The notes: generated by a model not told the origin, from the letters alone. Positions 1-10,524 are shown, numbered from the stretch's first letter. The stretch is DNA of 64,000 nucleotides from Chelonobacter oris (GCF_000772535.1 NZ_JSUM01000003.1:1-64000); one strand, 5' to 3'. Program-made: numbers and translations.

Positions 1-124
1 GGCAAATCCGGTAACCGGCTCTAACTGTGATGCCGTAAGCGGCCGTAAAGCGTTAATCGCTTGTTTGGCGCCGGATCGTCGTGTAGAAGTTGCCGTACAA
101 GGTGCTAAATCTGTTGCGATGTAA
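1..124 (+). CDS. ompA: OmpA/P5-family outer membrane protein, C-terminal end (partial)
   Basis: Only the last 40 or so codons are in the window; the gene begins upstream. The frame starts at base 2 and ends with TAA at 122-124. The visible residues include two cysteines about 13 apart (SNCDAVSG and [13 protein letters not shown]), the arginine-rich DRRVEV motif and a short tail. This is the typical end of the OmpA C-terminal domain that binds peptidoglycan in the periplasm. In Pasteurellaceae the family member is P5/OmpA, an abundant beta-barrel porin-like protein. A strong terminator follows. The family assignment rests on a short tail and is good but not certain. Confidence 0.8.
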   Translation, partial: ANPVTGSNCDAVSGRKALIACLAPDRRVEVAVQGAKSVAM

Positions 125-151
125 TCTGTAGACGGCTTAAGCTGTTTATTG

Positions 152-178
152 AAAACCCGGCTGAGTCCGGGTTTTTTC
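152..178 (+). terminator. Rho-independent terminator of the OmpA-type gene
   Basis: AACCCGG pairs with CCGGGTT across a short loop and is followed by a run of T. It lies about 30 bases after the ompA stop codon. Confidence 0.85.
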
Positions 179-269
179 GTTTTATCGATATGAAATAATC
201 ATCAGTAATAAAATAAAAATCAGGTACAATATTTTTATTGGCATATTACATCTATTTAAGGAAGCAAGA

Positions 270-1334
270 ATGAAACCGCAAAATACCTTGGGGAAATCGG
301 AATTAAATCCGTTTTTTGCTTTGATTGTGATGAGCGCCGGAGTTGTCATTATTTTGGCGGGCGTTAAAGCGGCGGCTGATATTATTACCCCTTTACTTTT
401 AGCGTTATTTATTGCGATTGCCTGCTCGCCGTTGGTTCGGAAAATGGTGAACTATAAAATACCGCAATGGCTGGCGATTACACTATTACTCTGTTTGATT
501 TTTACGCTCTTTAGTGTTTTTGCTACTTTGGTCGGTGCTTCAGTGAATGAATTTAGCGCGTCTTTGCCGCAGTATAAATTGTTATTGTCGGAAAAAGTCA
601 GCTGGCTGACCGCACTTGCCGACAGGTATAATGTTTCACTGTTGATTCCTCAGCAAAGAATTGTAGAAAATCTAAATCCGAATACCTTGATGAACTTCAT
701 GAGCAATATTCTCGGGCAGTTGTCCGGTATGTTGAGCAATATTTTTATTCTGTTTTTAATCGTTGTGTTTATGCTGCTCGAGATACCGTTGGCAAAACGG
801 AAATTGACTTATTTAGCTAATACCCAGCCTAAAGATGAGCAGATTGAGCTTAAAAGTGAAGTTTATCGGGTGATTGACAGTGTGATTCGTTATCTGTCGA
901 TTAAAACGCTGATCAGTATGTGTACCGGGATATCGATTTATCTTATTTTGACACTATTGGATGTCCAATATGCCGTGCTATGGGGCAGTGTGGCTTTCCT
1001 AATGAACTATATTCCTAATATCGGTTCAATTTTGGCTGCAATTCCGGTTGTTATTCAAGCCTTTATTTTAAACGGTGTCGGTGAAGGCATTGCGGTGATT
1101 GTAGCCTATTTTGTCGTCAATACCGTTTTTGGCAATATTGTAGAGCCAAAAGTGATGGGCAAACATCTTGGGCTTTCCACACTGGTGGTGTTTATCTCAT
1201 TGATTTTCTGGGGATGGTTATTAGGAACGGTCGGTATGTTTCTGTCGGTTCCGTTGACCATGGCGACCAAAATCGCACTGGAAGCAAGCCCGTCAACGGA
1301 GAAATTTGCTTATCTACTCGGGAGCGGCGAGTAA
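270..1334 (+). CDS. tqsA: AI-2E family transporter TqsA
   Basis: Inner-membrane protein of the AI-2E/PerM family. E. coli TqsA influences export of the quorum-sensing signal AI-2; the substrate here is inferred from that relative. The 354 residues contain about seven or eight hydrophobic segments, a soluble loop at about residues 90-150, and the motifs NYIPNIGS and GNIVEPKVMG typical of the family. Length is close to E. coli TqsA (344), and similarity runs the whole length, for example LSTLVVFISLIFWGWLLG near the C-terminus. The start is preceded by GGAAG. It stands alone between the ompA terminator and metF, so it is probably its own transcription unit. Confidence 0.85.
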   Translation: MKPQNTLGKSELNPFFALIVMSAGVVIILAGVKAAADIITPLLLALFIAIACSPLVRKMVNYKIPQWLAITLLLCLIFTLFSVFATLVGASVNEFSASLPQYKLLLSEKVSWLTALADRYNVSLLIPQQRIVENLNPNTLMNFMSNILGQLSGMLSNIFILFLIVVFMLLEIPLAKRKLTYLANTQPKDEQIELKSEVYRVIDSVIRYLSIKTLISMCTGISIYLILTLLDVQYAVLWGSVAFLMNYIPNIGSILAAIPVVIQAFILNGVGEGIAVIVAYFVVNTVFGNIVEPKVMGKHLGLSTLVVFISLIFWGWLLGTVGMFLSVPLTMATKIALEASPSTEKFAYLLGSGE

Positions 1335-1382
1335 AAACACACTTTATGAATTTTATTCATAATAAAAGTGAAAATAACCAGT

Positions 1383-1427
1383 TTGACTATACTGCTAATA
1401 CTGATTAATTTAGACGTCTAAACATCC
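1383..1427 (+). promoter_or_regulatory. metF promoter with MetJ operator (two tandem met boxes)
   Basis: AGACGTCT at 1412-1419 is a perfect MetJ met-box. The adjoining octamer AAACATCC at 1420-1427 matches five of eight positions, giving the usual side-by-side arrangement. A possible promoter is TTGACT at 1383-1388 and TAATTT at 1406-1411 with a 17-base spacer, so the operator would cover the -10 edge and the transcription start. MetJ with S-adenosylmethionine would repress metF, as in E. coli. Confidence 0.75.
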
Positions 1428-1434
1428 GAAATAA

Positions 1435-2328
<894 letters not shown>

Positions 2329-2382
2329 CGCTGAAACTCGGGCGAAAAAGCGGCTCATATTTTTATAATCGGAAGAATATTT

Positions 2383-3150
2383 ATGTTTACATTGCGCAAG
2401 TTGTTGTTAAATATTGCTTTACCGCCACTGAGTATTATTTTACTGCTGGTATTGGCAATGTTGTGCTATCGCCTCAATTATAAATATCTTGGAAACAGTA
2501 TTGCAATTTTTACGCTGATCTTTTTTTATTTAATCAGTACGCCGCTTATTGCGCAATATTTACATGCAAGCCTTGCCTCATCAAGTAGGCGTTTGACGAC
2601 GGAGGATTATCGGCAGGCTGATTTAATTGTAGTGTTGGGCGGCGGTGTGCGTGAGAGTAACCAACAAGTGCGGAATCGACAAAGCAGCGTGACCGCACTT
2701 CCGTTGGAGAGAATGCGCTATGCCGCACATTTATATCAGCAAACAGGGTTGCCGATTCTGGTTTCCGGCGGCAGCTGGTCGAAAAATGATGCCGAAGCCG
2801 ATATTATGGCGCAAGAATTTGAACAATATTTTTCCATTACGGTAACCTGGAGAGAAACCGAATCGGCAACGACTGGCGAAAATGCGCTATACAGCAGGCA
2901 ATTATTGGATAAAACGGCAGAAAAACTGAGAAAAATTATTTTGGTGACCAATGACTGGCACATGAAAAGGGCAAAATATCTATTTGAACAACAGGGATTT
3001 ACGGTATTGCCGGCTGCTGTGAAGCGGCAAACGGAGCAGGATATCGGCATCATGTCTTATGTGCCGCAAATGGCGGCGTTGATGGACAGCCAAATTGTGA
3101 TCAAAGAGTGGATCGGCTATTTGGCGGTACGATACGACATCATGCGATAA
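2383..3150 (+). CDS. elyC: ElyC/YdcF-family (DUF218) envelope protein
   Basis: Inner-membrane protein of 255 residues. Two hydrophobic segments lie at about residues 7-30 and 33-52, followed by a DUF218 domain with the VVLGGGV motif, an SGG loop and TNDWHMKRA near the C-terminus. E. coli ElyC (259 residues, same N-terminal pattern FTL.K...N..LPP) is needed for correct use of the lipid carrier in peptidoglycan and enterobacterial common antigen synthesis. Transfer of that role is inference. It follows metF by about 55 bases and could be cotranscribed. SanA and YdcF are the alternative relatives; the N-terminus favours ElyC. Confidence 0.7.
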   Translation: MFTLRKLLLNIALPPLSIILLLVLAMLCYRLNYKYLGNSIAIFTLIFFYLISTPLIAQYLHASLASSSRRLTTEDYRQADLIVVLGGGVRESNQQVRNRQSSVTALPLERMRYAAHLYQQTGLPILVSGGSWSKNDAEADIMAQEFEQYFSITVTWRETESATTGENALYSRQLLDKTAEKLRKIILVTNDWHMKRAKYLFEQQGFTVLPAAVKRQTEQDIGIMSYVPQMAALMDSQIVIKEWIGYLAVRYDIMR

Positions 3151-3163
3151 GTCGCCGATAAGG

Positions 3164-4162
3164 CTATAAACTCTCACCGCAATGAATCTTGAATCCGGTA
3201 TTGATAATTTCTTGTACTTGTGGAATATGGTTCAACCTATCAATGATTTCTTGCGCGGCAATTTTTCCGATTTCAAAGCGCGGTGTAATCACTGAAGCCA
3301 GCTGCGGAGTCATGGATTGCCCGACATTGTGACCGTGGAAACCGGCAATGGCAATCCGCTGTGGAACGGCGATGCCTTGTCTTTGGCATTCAAACACGGC
3401 GCCGATGGCCAAATCGTCATTGGTGCAGAGAATGCCGTCGGTAACAGGGCGTTGCGCCAGAATCTGGCGCAATTGCTGTGCGCCCAAACTAAATGAGGAC
3501 GGCTGTTCGGTTATCAATTTATAGGGCTGTAGCCCTTTTGCCTTCATGGCGGTTTCGTAACCTTCGATTTTTTGTAGGGTGCGTTGATCCATTCGAGCCG
3601 CAAAATAGACGATATGCTTTCGGCCTTGCCGGATCATGGCTTCCGTCATCTGGCGGGAGGCCGCATGATTGTCAAAGCCGACGGCCTGTGCAACCGGCTT
3701 GCTGTGCTGCAAATCCATAATTTCGATAATCGGGATATTGGCTACCTGTAGCATTTTCAGTGCCTGTTTACTGTGTACGTTTTCCGACAGAATTAGTGCA
3801 TCAACATTATAAGACAACAGCGATTTTATCCGTTGCTCCTCAATTTCCGGCGAATAGCCGAAATGCGCCAACATAGTTTGGTAGCCTGACAATTCCGTGA
3901 CCGACTCAATCCCTTTAATCACATCGGCAAATACCTGATTGGTCAATGACGGTACCAGCACGCCGATAGCATAGCTTTTGGCACTGGACATAATGCGTGA
4001 AGCAACATTCGGAATATAGCCGAATTGTTCGATTGCCGCAGCAATTTTTTCACGGGTCGCCGGGGCGACGGTTCGGGGATCGCGTAAATAACGGCTGACC
4101 GTCATTTTGGTGATGCCGAGATGATTGGCGATATCTTGTAAAACAGGGCGTTTATTTTGCAT
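3164..4162 (-). CDS. gntR: LacI-family repressor, gluconate regulator GntR-like
   Basis: Cytosolic transcription factor of about 332 residues. The N-terminal LacI helix-turn-helix reads LQDIANHLGITKMTVSRYL, followed by the hinge helix and a periplasmic-binding-protein-like effector domain. The run GVLVPSLTNQVFADVIKGIE and the phrase AIAGFHGHNVGQ match E. coli GntR, the repressor of gluconate uptake and catabolism. ATG at 4162 was chosen because GGAG lies eight bases before it; a TTG six codons upstream would place that site inside the gene. No gluconate genes are in the window, so the targets lie elsewhere. An uptake signal (4179-4187) separates it from ampG. Confidence 0.8.
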   Translation of the reverse strand: MQNKRPVLQDIANHLGITKMTVSRYLRDPRTVAPATREKIAAAIEQFGYIPNVASRIMSSAKSYAIGVLVPSLTNQVFADVIKGIESVTELSGYQTMLAHFGYSPEIEEQRIKSLLSYNVDALILSENVHSKQALKMLQVANIPIIEIMDLQHSKPVAQAVGFDNHAASRQMTEAMIRQGRKHIVYFAARMDQRTLQKIEGYETAMKAKGLQPYKLITEQPSSFSLGAQQLRQILAQRPVTDGILCTNDDLAIGAVFECQRQGIAVPQRIAIAGFHGHNVGQSMTPQLASVITPRFEIGKIAAQEIIDRLNHIPQVQEIINTGFKIHCGESL

Positions 4163-4196
4163 ATGATTGGCTCCGACCAAGTGCGGTTGGTGATAT

Positions 4197-5492
4197 TTAT
4201 GTTTTTACCAAGCGGCTGTTGTCCGTTTTTTCATGCCACGGCGCCACCCAATACAGACAAATCATGCCCGGAATCGCGAGAAAAAAGCAGAACCAGAAAT
4301 AATCATAATAACCGAAATATTCCATTAGAACGCCGGCTTGCGAGTTAAACAGTGTGCGCGGCAATGCGGACAGACTGGTGAATAATGCCAGTTGGGTTGC
4401 GGTGTAAAGAGGATTGGTTTCTCTCGCCATAAAGGCGACAAATGCCGATGTACCAAGCCCGATACCGATATATTCCGCTGCAACCACGATCGTCAAAATG
4501 ATCAGTGCCTTGTTGGTGATGGTTTCAAAGTATTGATAAGAAGCCAGCCAGGCAAAACCGAGAATCGTCACAATCTGTACGAGTCCGAATAGCCATAACG
4601 CCCGATTAATGCCGATTTTCAGCATAATAATGCCGCCGACAATGCCCGCTAAAAACATCGGCCAAACCGAAGCGTTTTTAACGACCAACCCGATTTGCAC
4701 GGTGCTAAAGCCCATATCCAGATAAAACGGCGTAATCAGTGCCGTTGCCATGCTGTCTCCCAATTTGTACAGAAAAATAAAGCCTAAGATGCCCAATGCA
4801 GAGAGTACGCCTTTACGGTTAAAAAACTCTTGAAAGGGTTTGACGACGGTGTCCGTCAATGTGCGGCCGACCGGAAGATCAATTTTGGGTTCGTAGCTTA
4901 AAAACAGCGTCATCAGAATACCCGGCAGCATGAAAAGTGCGGTAATGATAAAAACACTGCTCCATGGCATTAACGAGGCCAGAATTAATGATAATGACCC
5001 CGGAACAAAGCCGGCGATACGGTAAGCGTTGACATGAATTGAATTGCCGAGTCCCAATTCGCTGTCGGACAAAATTTCTCGCCGATAGGCGTCCAATACG
5101 ATATCTTGTGTTGCTGAAAAAAAGGCGACCAGTGTCGCCGACGCGGCAATCAACTGTAACCCTCGATGGGTTTGCGGATCGAGAAAGCCAAATAGTGCCA
5201 GCGAGATCAGCAATAAAATCTGGGAAATAAAAATCCAGCCGCGCCGACGCCCGAGAAAAGGCGGCACAAAGCGATCAAGTAAGGGCGACCAGAGAAATTT
5301 CCAAGTATAAGGCAGCCCTGTCAAGGCAAAAAAACCGATGGTCGCCAAATCAACCTGTTCCGATCGCAGCCAAGCGGGAATCAGGGAAATCTGAATATAG
5401 AGCGGCAAGCCCGAACTGAAGCCGGTAAAGATGCAAATCAACATCTTGCGCGTGAAAATCTGAGATATTATGCTTTTTTGTTGTTCTGTCAT
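4197..5492 (-). CDS. ampG: AmpG-type muropeptide permease (MFS)
   Basis: Inner-membrane importer of anhydro-muropeptides for cell-wall recycling, by family. The 431 residues contain about 12 hydrophobic segments. Conserved AmpG phrases include GFSSGLPL near the start, FKFLWSPLxDR, FLGRRRGW, ATQDIVLDAYR and YKLGDSMA. It lacks the extra C-terminal segments that make E. coli AmpG 491 residues long. ATG at 5492 is preferred over a TTG two codons earlier. It lies between the galE terminator and gntR and runs in the same direction as both. Confidence 0.85.
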   Translation of the reverse strand: MTEQQKSIISQIFTRKMLICIFTGFSSGLPLYIQISLIPAWLRSEQVDLATIGFFALTGLPYTWKFLWSPLLDRFVPPFLGRRRGWIFISQILLLISLALFGFLDPQTHRGLQLIAASATLVAFFSATQDIVLDAYRREILSDSELGLGNSIHVNAYRIAGFVPGSLSLILASLMPWSSVFIITALFMLPGILMTLFLSYEPKIDLPVGRTLTDTVVKPFQEFFNRKGVLSALGILGFIFLYKLGDSMATALITPFYLDMGFSTVQIGLVVKNASVWPMFLAGIVGGIIMLKIGINRALWLFGLVQIVTILGFAWLASYQYFETITNKALIILTIVVAAEYIGIGLGTSAFVAFMARETNPLYTATQLALFTSLSALPRTLFNSQAGVLMEYFGYYDYFWFCFFLAIPGMICLYWVAPWHEKTDNSRLVKT

Positions 5493-5503
5493 GGTCAAAT
5501 CTC

Positions 5504-5543
5504 AAAATAAAAATGAACCGAACAAATTTCTTGTCGGTTCATT
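5504..5543 (-). terminator. Rho-independent terminator of galE
   Basis: AATGAACCGA (5512-5521) and TCGGTTCATT (5534-5543) form a perfect ten-base stem. Read leftward it is followed by a T-rich run, so it ends galE before ampG. Confidence 0.85.
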
Positions 5544-5559
5544 TATCAAGGGCGGCAGA

Positions 5560-6576
5560 TTAATCTCGGTAACCGTTTGGATTGTTTTTCTGCCAATTCC
5601 AAGTGTCTTTCATCATCTGCTCCAATGAATAGTGTGTTTTCCAGCCTAAAACATCAGCGGCCAAACTCGGATCGGAATAACAAGTCGCAATGTCGCCCGG
5701 ACGGCGATCCACCAGTTTATACGGAATCGTGATGCCGTTGGCTTGTTCGAAGGCTTTGACCATGTCCAATACGGAATAGCCGATGCCGGTACCTAAATTA
5801 TAAATATGCAGTCCGCTGTCGTTTTTATGTTTGGCAAGCGCCTTTAAATGACCGATCGCCAGATCAACCACATGAATATAATCGCGTACGCCGGTGCCGT
5901 CCGGCGTATTGTAATCGCTGCCGAAAACGGATAATTGCGCCAATTTGCCGATAGCGACTTGGCTGATGTACGGCAACAGGTTGTTCGGAATGCCGTTCGG
6001 ATCTTCCCCGATTAAACCGCTCTTGTGTGCACCGACCGGATTAAAATAGCGCAGAACCATCATACTCCAGCGATTATCCGCTTTGGCGGTATCGGCTAGA
6101 ATTTGTTCAACCATAAATTTTGATGTGCCGTAAGGGTTAGTCGTACCGCCTACTTTGCAGCTCTCGGTGATTGGTATAATCTCCGGATCACCATACACGG
6201 TTGCCGAAGAACTGAACACCAGATTAAACACCCCGGCTGTGCGCATTTGCTGCAATAAATTGAGGGTTCCCTGCACATTGCATTCATAATATTCAATCGG
6301 TTTTTGCACGCTTTCACCGACCGCTTTCAAACCGGCGAAATGAATGACGGCATCAATCTCGTGTTGTTTGAAAATCCGTTGCAAGATATCGGCGTCTAAA
6401 ATGTCGCCTTTATAGAATATCGGTTTTTTCCCGCTGATAAGCTCGACACGTTGCAGGGATTTTTCCGAAGCATTACATAAATTGTCTAAAATTACGACAT
6501 CTTGATTGTTTTCCAACAATTCGACGACAGTGTGCGAACCGATATACCCCGCACCGCCGGTGACTAAAATGGCCAT
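5560..6576 (-). CDS. galE: UDP-glucose 4-epimerase
   Basis: Cytosolic short-chain dehydrogenase-type enzyme interconverting UDP-glucose and UDP-galactose with bound NAD. The 338 residues match E. coli GalE (338). The Rossmann motif [10 protein letters not shown] is at residues 6-15. A serine in FSSSATVYG and the YxxxK pair in NPYGTSK (about 149-153) form the catalytic set. The product feeds lipooligosaccharide and surface glycans. It stands apart from other gal genes and from the capsule locus, with its own terminator. A GGAG-like ribosome site (GGAGACC) precedes the ATG. Confidence 0.97.
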   Translation of the reverse strand: MAILVTGGAGYIGSHTVVELLENNQDVVILDNLCNASEKSLQRVELISGKKPIFYKGDILDADILQRIFKQHEIDAVIHFAGLKAVGESVQKPIEYYECNVQGTLNLLQQMRTAGVFNLVFSSSATVYGDPEIIPITESCKVGGTTNPYGTSKFMVEQILADTAKADNRWSMMVLRYFNPVGAHKSGLIGEDPNGIPNNLLPYISQVAIGKLAQLSVFGSDYNTPDGTGVRDYIHVVDLAIGHLKALAKHKNDSGLHIYNLGTGIGYSVLDMVKAFEQANGITIPYKLVDRRPGDIATCYSDPSLAADVLGWKTHYSLEQMMKDTWNWQKNNPNGYRD

Positions 6577-6734
6577 AATGGTCTCCTGAGATTAAAACGT
6601 TGTGCCTAGTTTACGGCTTTTTTAATTTGATTTCATGTATTAGTTCCGAATTCGTTGTTTTGTTGCAAAAAAGGTGAGATAAAACAAAATTTTTCCCGCG
6701 TTGTAGGGAACTGATAGATTAGACTGCGTTGCTC

Positions 6735-6773
6735 AGGTAAAATAACGGTGCTTTACCTTTTTTATTTTTTCTC
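6735..6773 (+). promoter_or_regulatory. Terminator-like hairpin in the ghxP leader
   Basis: AGGTAAA (6735-6741) pairs with TTTACCT (6752-6758) and is followed by a long T-rich tract, just before the ghxP ribosome site AGGAACC. It resembles a weak intrinsic terminator inside the leader and could attenuate ghxP. No purine riboswitch core or PurR box was recognised in 6600-6780. Confidence 0.4.
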
Positions 6774-6794
6774 TCTTTTTAGGAACCGATTGTT

Positions 6795-8123
6795 ATGACA
6801 ACTCAAAATCCGTTATTGGAAAAACGTTTTTTACTCAGTGCCAGAGGCAGTAATTTACGTCAGGAAATGATTGCCGGCTTGACGACTTTTTTAGCGATGG
6901 TGTATTCGGTGATCGTCGTGCCGAGTATGTTGAGCGATGCCGGCTTTCCGCCGGAATCGGTATTTATCGCCACTTGTCTGGTGGCAGGGCTGGGGTCGAT
7001 TTTAATCGGCTTGTGGGCGAACGCGCCGATGGCAATCGGCTGTGCGATTTCATTGACCGCCTTTACCGCATACAGCCTGGTGATCGGGCAAAAAGTCAGT
7101 ATCCCGGTTGCGTTGGGGGCGGTGTTTTTAATGGGGGTTGTGTTTACCTTGATTTCGGTTACCGGCGTCCGCTCTTGGATTTTGCGTAATTTACCGGGCA
7201 GTATTGCACATGGCGCCGGTATCGGAATCGGTCTGTTCTTACTGTTAATTGCAGCGAACAACGTCGGCTTGGTCGTCGGTAACGATGCCGGGCTGCCGGT
7301 CAAAATGGGCGAATTCACCTCTTTTCCGGTGCTGATGTCGCTGATCGGACTGGCGCTGATCATCGGCTTGGAGCGTTTGCAGGTGAAAGGCGGCATTTTG
7401 CTGGTGATTGTTGTCATTACCGTTATCGGGCTGATTGCCGATCCGACTGTCACCTTTAACGGTAAAATTTTCCAAATGCCGACCTTTGGTGAGCAGTCAC
7501 TGGTGTTGAGTCTGGATATCGCCGGCGCATTACAGCCTGCGATTTTGCCGATTGTGTTTGCTCTGGTGATGACCGCTATTTTTGATGCCACCGGCACTAT
7601 TCGTGCCGTCGCCGGACAGGCGAATTTGCTGGATAAAGAGGGGCAGATTATCAATGGCGGCAAAGCATTGACCTCCGATTCTGTCAGCAGCATGATGTCG
7701 GGTGTTTTCGGCACTGCGCCGGCTGCGGTCTATATCGAATCGGCGGCAGGCACGGCGGCAGGCGGGAAAACGGGGATCACGGCGATTGTGGTCGGTGTAC
7801 TGTTCCTGTTGATGCTGTTTTTGCAGCCGCTCGCGTTTTTAGTGCCGAGTTATGCCACCGCGCCGGCATTGATGTATGTCGGTTTATTGATGTTAAGCAA
7901 TGTCGGTAAATTAGATTTTGACGATTTTATCGGGGCGATGAGCGGCCTGATTTGCGCCGTATTTATCGTCTTAACCGCCAATATCGTGACCGGCATTATG
8001 TTAGGCTTCGCCTCGTTGGTGATTGGGCGGATTGTTGCCGGTGAAGTGAAAAAACTGAATATCGGCACCATTATCATCGCCATTGTGTTGGTCGTATTTT
8101 ATGCCGGAGGCTGGGCGATTTAA
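6795..8123 (+). CDS. ghxP: Guanine/hypoxanthine permease GhxP-like (NCS2)
   Basis: Inner-membrane proton-coupled purine-base importer of the AzgA-like branch of the NCS2 family. The 442 residues hold 12 or more hydrophobic segments. The region [18 protein letters not shown] and the segment [19 protein letters not shown] match E. coli GhxP (YjcD) closely, as does [13 protein letters not shown] with its conserved aspartate. Substrate choice between GhxP/GhxQ (guanine, hypoxanthine) and PurP (adenine) is inferred from overall resemblance. It may feed the guaBA branch of GTP synthesis encoded farther along. It converges on tilS at a paired uptake-signal terminator. Confidence 0.85.
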   Translation: MTTQNPLLEKRFLLSARGSNLRQEMIAGLTTFLAMVYSVIVVPSMLSDAGFPPESVFIATCLVAGLGSILIGLWANAPMAIGCAISLTAFTAYSLVIGQKVSIPVALGAVFLMGVVFTLISVTGVRSWILRNLPGSIAHGAGIGIGLFLLLIAANNVGLVVGNDAGLPVKMGEFTSFPVLMSLIGLALIIGLERLQVKGGILLVIVVITVIGLIADPTVTFNGKIFQMPTFGEQSLVLSLDIAGALQPAILPIVFALVMTAIFDATGTIRAVAGQANLLDKEGQIINGGKALTSDSVSSMMSGVFGTAPAAVYIESAAGTAAGGKTGITAIVVGVLFLLMLFLQPLAFLVPSYATAPALMYVGLLMLSNVGKLDFDDFIGAMSGLICAVFIVLTANIVTGIMLGFASLVIGRIVAGEVKKLNIGTIIIAIVLVVFYAGGWAI

Positions 8124-8134
8124 TCTTTGAACCG

Positions 8135-8160
8135 ACCGCACTTTAACTAAGTGCGGTTTT
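8135..8160. terminator. Inverted uptake-signal pair acting as a bidirectional terminator
   Basis: ACCGCACTT (8135-8143) and AAGTGCGGT (8149-8157) are complementary copies of the uptake signal with a five-base loop, followed by TTTT. They sit between the convergent ghxP and tilS. Confidence 0.85.
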
Positions 8161-9466
8161 ATTCCTTGATGAAAACCCCCAATCCTGCAATAAGCGTTTC
8201 TCCGTAGCATACCAACGGCGTGCGCTGCCGTTGCCATGGCGGAATGTCGGATTGTTGCCAAATTTTTTTGATGTCTTGATTGGCGCGCTCGGCGGCCAAC
8301 CGCACTTTGCCCGAATAAGCAAAGCGAATTTCGATTTTTTGTTGCGGTGGAGGCGGCGGCAGCACGAATTTGCTTATCTTTTCCGTCTGCCGCCAAATGA
8401 CGTTCAAGCCGTTTGCCCGCACCTGAAAACAGAGTGTACCCAAATTATCCGGCAAAGTAACCGATTGTTCTAATTCAACTTTGATGATGGTTGTTGAGAT
8501 ATCGGCATAAAGTGCGGTCAGGTATAAACGGTGTTGATGGCGGCGGATAACCCGTTGCCCTAACTGCAACTGCGGTTGACTGTCTCGGCGGGCAAAAATC
8601 AAATTGTCGATCAGTTCGTTTAGCTGGCGTTGTGACGGCATTTCAACCGCACTTTGCTCTAGCCAGAGACGTAATAAAAAATGCTGCTTTGAACGTGAAT
8701 AAGTGTGGAACGGCGCAATATCCAACGTGCGGTCGGCTGTGCGGTAGAGTTGTTGAAAAAGCGGCGACAGCAGTTCTTCAAGCAATTGCTGTTGTTCAAA
8801 ACAGTGCTGTGCCGAGCGTTGAAAAGTGCGGTCTATTGTCGGCCAGCGTTGGCGCAATGCCGGCATAATACCGTGGCGTAAGAAGTTACGATCGTAATGC
8901 GTGTCCTGATTACTCTCGTCTTCAACCCAATTCAAGCCTTGCGCCAGAGCATATTGTTCCAGCTGCTCGCGTGAATAACGGAGCAGCGGGCGGAAAATCG
9001 CCATTTGCCAAAGCTCAGACCGCACTTGCATTGCCGCCAGCCCTTTAATACCACTGCCGCGTTTAAGCGCCAACAGCAGGTTTTCACTTTGATCATTCAG
9101 ATGATGGGCGGTTACCAGTAACTCATTGGGTTGCAAGTGCGGTTTAAAGGCGTGGTAACGTGCGCGGCGTGCCGCTTCTTCCACGCCGTTTGTCGGATTC
9201 AAGCGTACTTTTTCGATAATCAGCGCAATGTTGAACTGTTTGCATTGTTGTCGGCAGTGTTGCGCCCACTGATCGGCATTCGGGCTTAAACCGTGATGGA
9301 TATGGATCGCACGAACAGGCAAGTGCGGTTGCTGTTGCCTTAAACGGGCAAAAAGCGAGAGCAGTACCGTCGAATCCAAACCGCCGCTATATGCCAGCAA
9401 AAAGCCGGCATGTTCAAGCTGGTGTTGCTGCAAAGTGCGGTTTAGATCGGCGGCAAGATTCGTCAT
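8159..9466 (-). CDS. tilS: tRNA(Ile)-lysidine synthase
   Basis: Cytosolic N-type ATP pyrophosphatase that attaches lysine to C34 of the CAU-anticodon tRNA-Ile so that it reads AUA. The 435 residues show the PP-loop SGGLDS at residues 27-32 and the phrase HIHHGLSPNADQWA, then the substrate-binding and C-terminal domains. Size is close to E. coli TilS (432). The gene contains eight exact uptake signals in 1.3 kb, far above the density elsewhere. E. coli has the same order dnaE-accA...tilS; here pdxY is interposed. The ribosome site before the ATG is weak. Confidence 0.95.
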   Translation of the reverse strand: MTNLAADLNRTLQQHQLEHAGFLLAYSGGLDSTVLLSLFARLRQQQPHLPVRAIHIHHGLSPNADQWAQHCRQQCKQFNIALIIEKVRLNPTNGVEEAARRARYHAFKPHLQPNELLVTAHHLNDQSENLLLALKRGSGIKGLAAMQVRSELWQMAIFRPLLRYSREQLEQYALAQGLNWVEDESNQDTHYDRNFLRHGIMPALRQRWPTIDRTFQRSAQHCFEQQQLLEELLSPLFQQLYRTADRTLDIAPFHTYSRSKQHFLLRLWLEQSAVEMPSQRQLNELIDNLIFARRDSQPQLQLGQRVIRRHQHRLYLTALYADISTTIIKVELEQSVTLPDNLGTLCFQVRANGLNVIWRQTEKISKFVLPPPPPQQKIEIRFAYSGKVRLAAERANQDIKKIWQQSDIPPWQRQRTPLVCYGETLIAGLGVFIKE

Positions 9467-9523
9467 GCGGTGCTTAAAACGGGACGTACAGTATGGTTGA
9501 TTGCACTTCCCGACCGTAGTGTT

Positions 9524-10387
9524 TTAACCGATTTTAACGGCTTTGTATTGACTTTGCGGCTGCATGATCACATGACGGGCGGCAACGATTTGCAGCTCGT
9601 ATTTACCACGCTGTTGCGTGATGCTCATGACATCGTTAACCGCATTGGCGGTATGTTCAAAGGCGTCCAGATCGGATTTGCCGTTCAGTAAGTTTGCTAA
9701 AAAAACACCGCTGGTCAAATCGCCGACACCGACCGGATCGCGGCCGATAAATTCGTGTAACGGGCGGCTGATATGCCAAATTCCGTCTTGGGTTGCCAGC
9801 ACCATTTCAAATTTATCGGCCTCTTTACCGACTTTGCTTAAATGTTTTACCAACACTTTTTTCACGCCCTTTGCCAGCAGGAACGTGATTGCAGCCAGTG
9901 CCTGTTCAAAATTTTCAACCGTCAATCCGGTCAATTCGCGTAATTCCACTAGATTCGGCGCCAGTAAATCGGCGGCCGGCAAGGCATGTTCAACCAAAAA
10001 TTCCGCCACACCGGGAGCCACGATACAGCCTTTATCGGGGTGTCCCATCACCGGATCACAAAAATAAATTGCATTCGGATTTAATGCTTTAATCCGTTTT
10101 ACCGTATTTAAAATCTCTTGTCCCTGTTCCGCCGCACCGATATAGCCGGAAAGCACTGCATCACATTCATGCAGGGCGTCAATATCGGCGATACCTTGGG
10201 TAATTTCAGCGATTTGTTCTTTCGGAATGACCATGCCTTTCCATTTTTGATATTGGGTGTGGTTGGAAAATTGTACGGTGTTCAACGGCCAAACATCGAC
10301 ACCGAGTAATTGCATCGGCAACACGGCGGCTTTATTGCCGGCATAACCATAAACCACATGGGATTGAATGGATAAAACATTTTTCAT
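9524..10387 (-). CDS. pdxY: Pyridoxal kinase PdxY
   Basis: Cytosolic ribokinase-fold enzyme that phosphorylates pyridoxal to pyridoxal 5'-phosphate with ATP, in vitamin B6 salvage. The 287 residues equal E. coli PdxY. The N-terminus reads [18 protein letters not shown], as in the family. [10 protein letters not shown] near residues 220-229 is the anion hole and catalytic aspartate (GxGD). PdxK is the other candidate, but the N-terminus and length fit PdxY. It sits between accA and tilS in the same direction. Confidence 0.93.
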   Translation of the reverse strand: MKNVLSIQSHVVYGYAGNKAAVLPMQLLGVDVWPLNTVQFSNHTQYQKWKGMVIPKEQIAEITQGIADIDALHECDAVLSGYIGAAEQGQEILNTVKRIKALNPNAIYFCDPVMGHPDKGCIVAPGVAEFLVEHALPAADLLAPNLVELRELTGLTVENFEQALAAITFLLAKGVKKVLVKHLSKVGKEADKFEMVLATQDGIWHISRPLHEFIGRDPVGVGDLTSGVFLANLLNGKSDLDAFEHTANAVNDVMSITQQRGKYELQIVAARHVIMQPQSQYKAVKIG

Positions 10388-10419
10388 TTGCTAAACCTTG
10401 CTGAAAAGTGAGAAGTGTT

Positions 10420-10441
10420 ACGGCGGGTTGTTATCCGCCGT
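10420..10441. other. GC-rich hairpin between accA and pdxY
   Basis: ACGGCGG and CCGCCGT form a seven-base stem with an eight-base loop. No T-run follows on either strand, so it is more likely an RNA stability or pausing element than a full terminator. Confidence 0.4.
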
Positions 10442-10524
10442 TGCTCATTGTTGTTTAACGGTTTTATTTTTGATCGAAACGGCTAAAAGTGCGGTTTGGG
10501 CGAACGGTTAATCCGTCCGCTTTA

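Noticed and set aside
6860-7714. Long open frame antisense to ghxP (284 codons)
   Set aside because: It lies wholly inside a clearly coding permease gene, is proline- and threonine-rich without family features, and reflects the high-GC third positions of ghxP.
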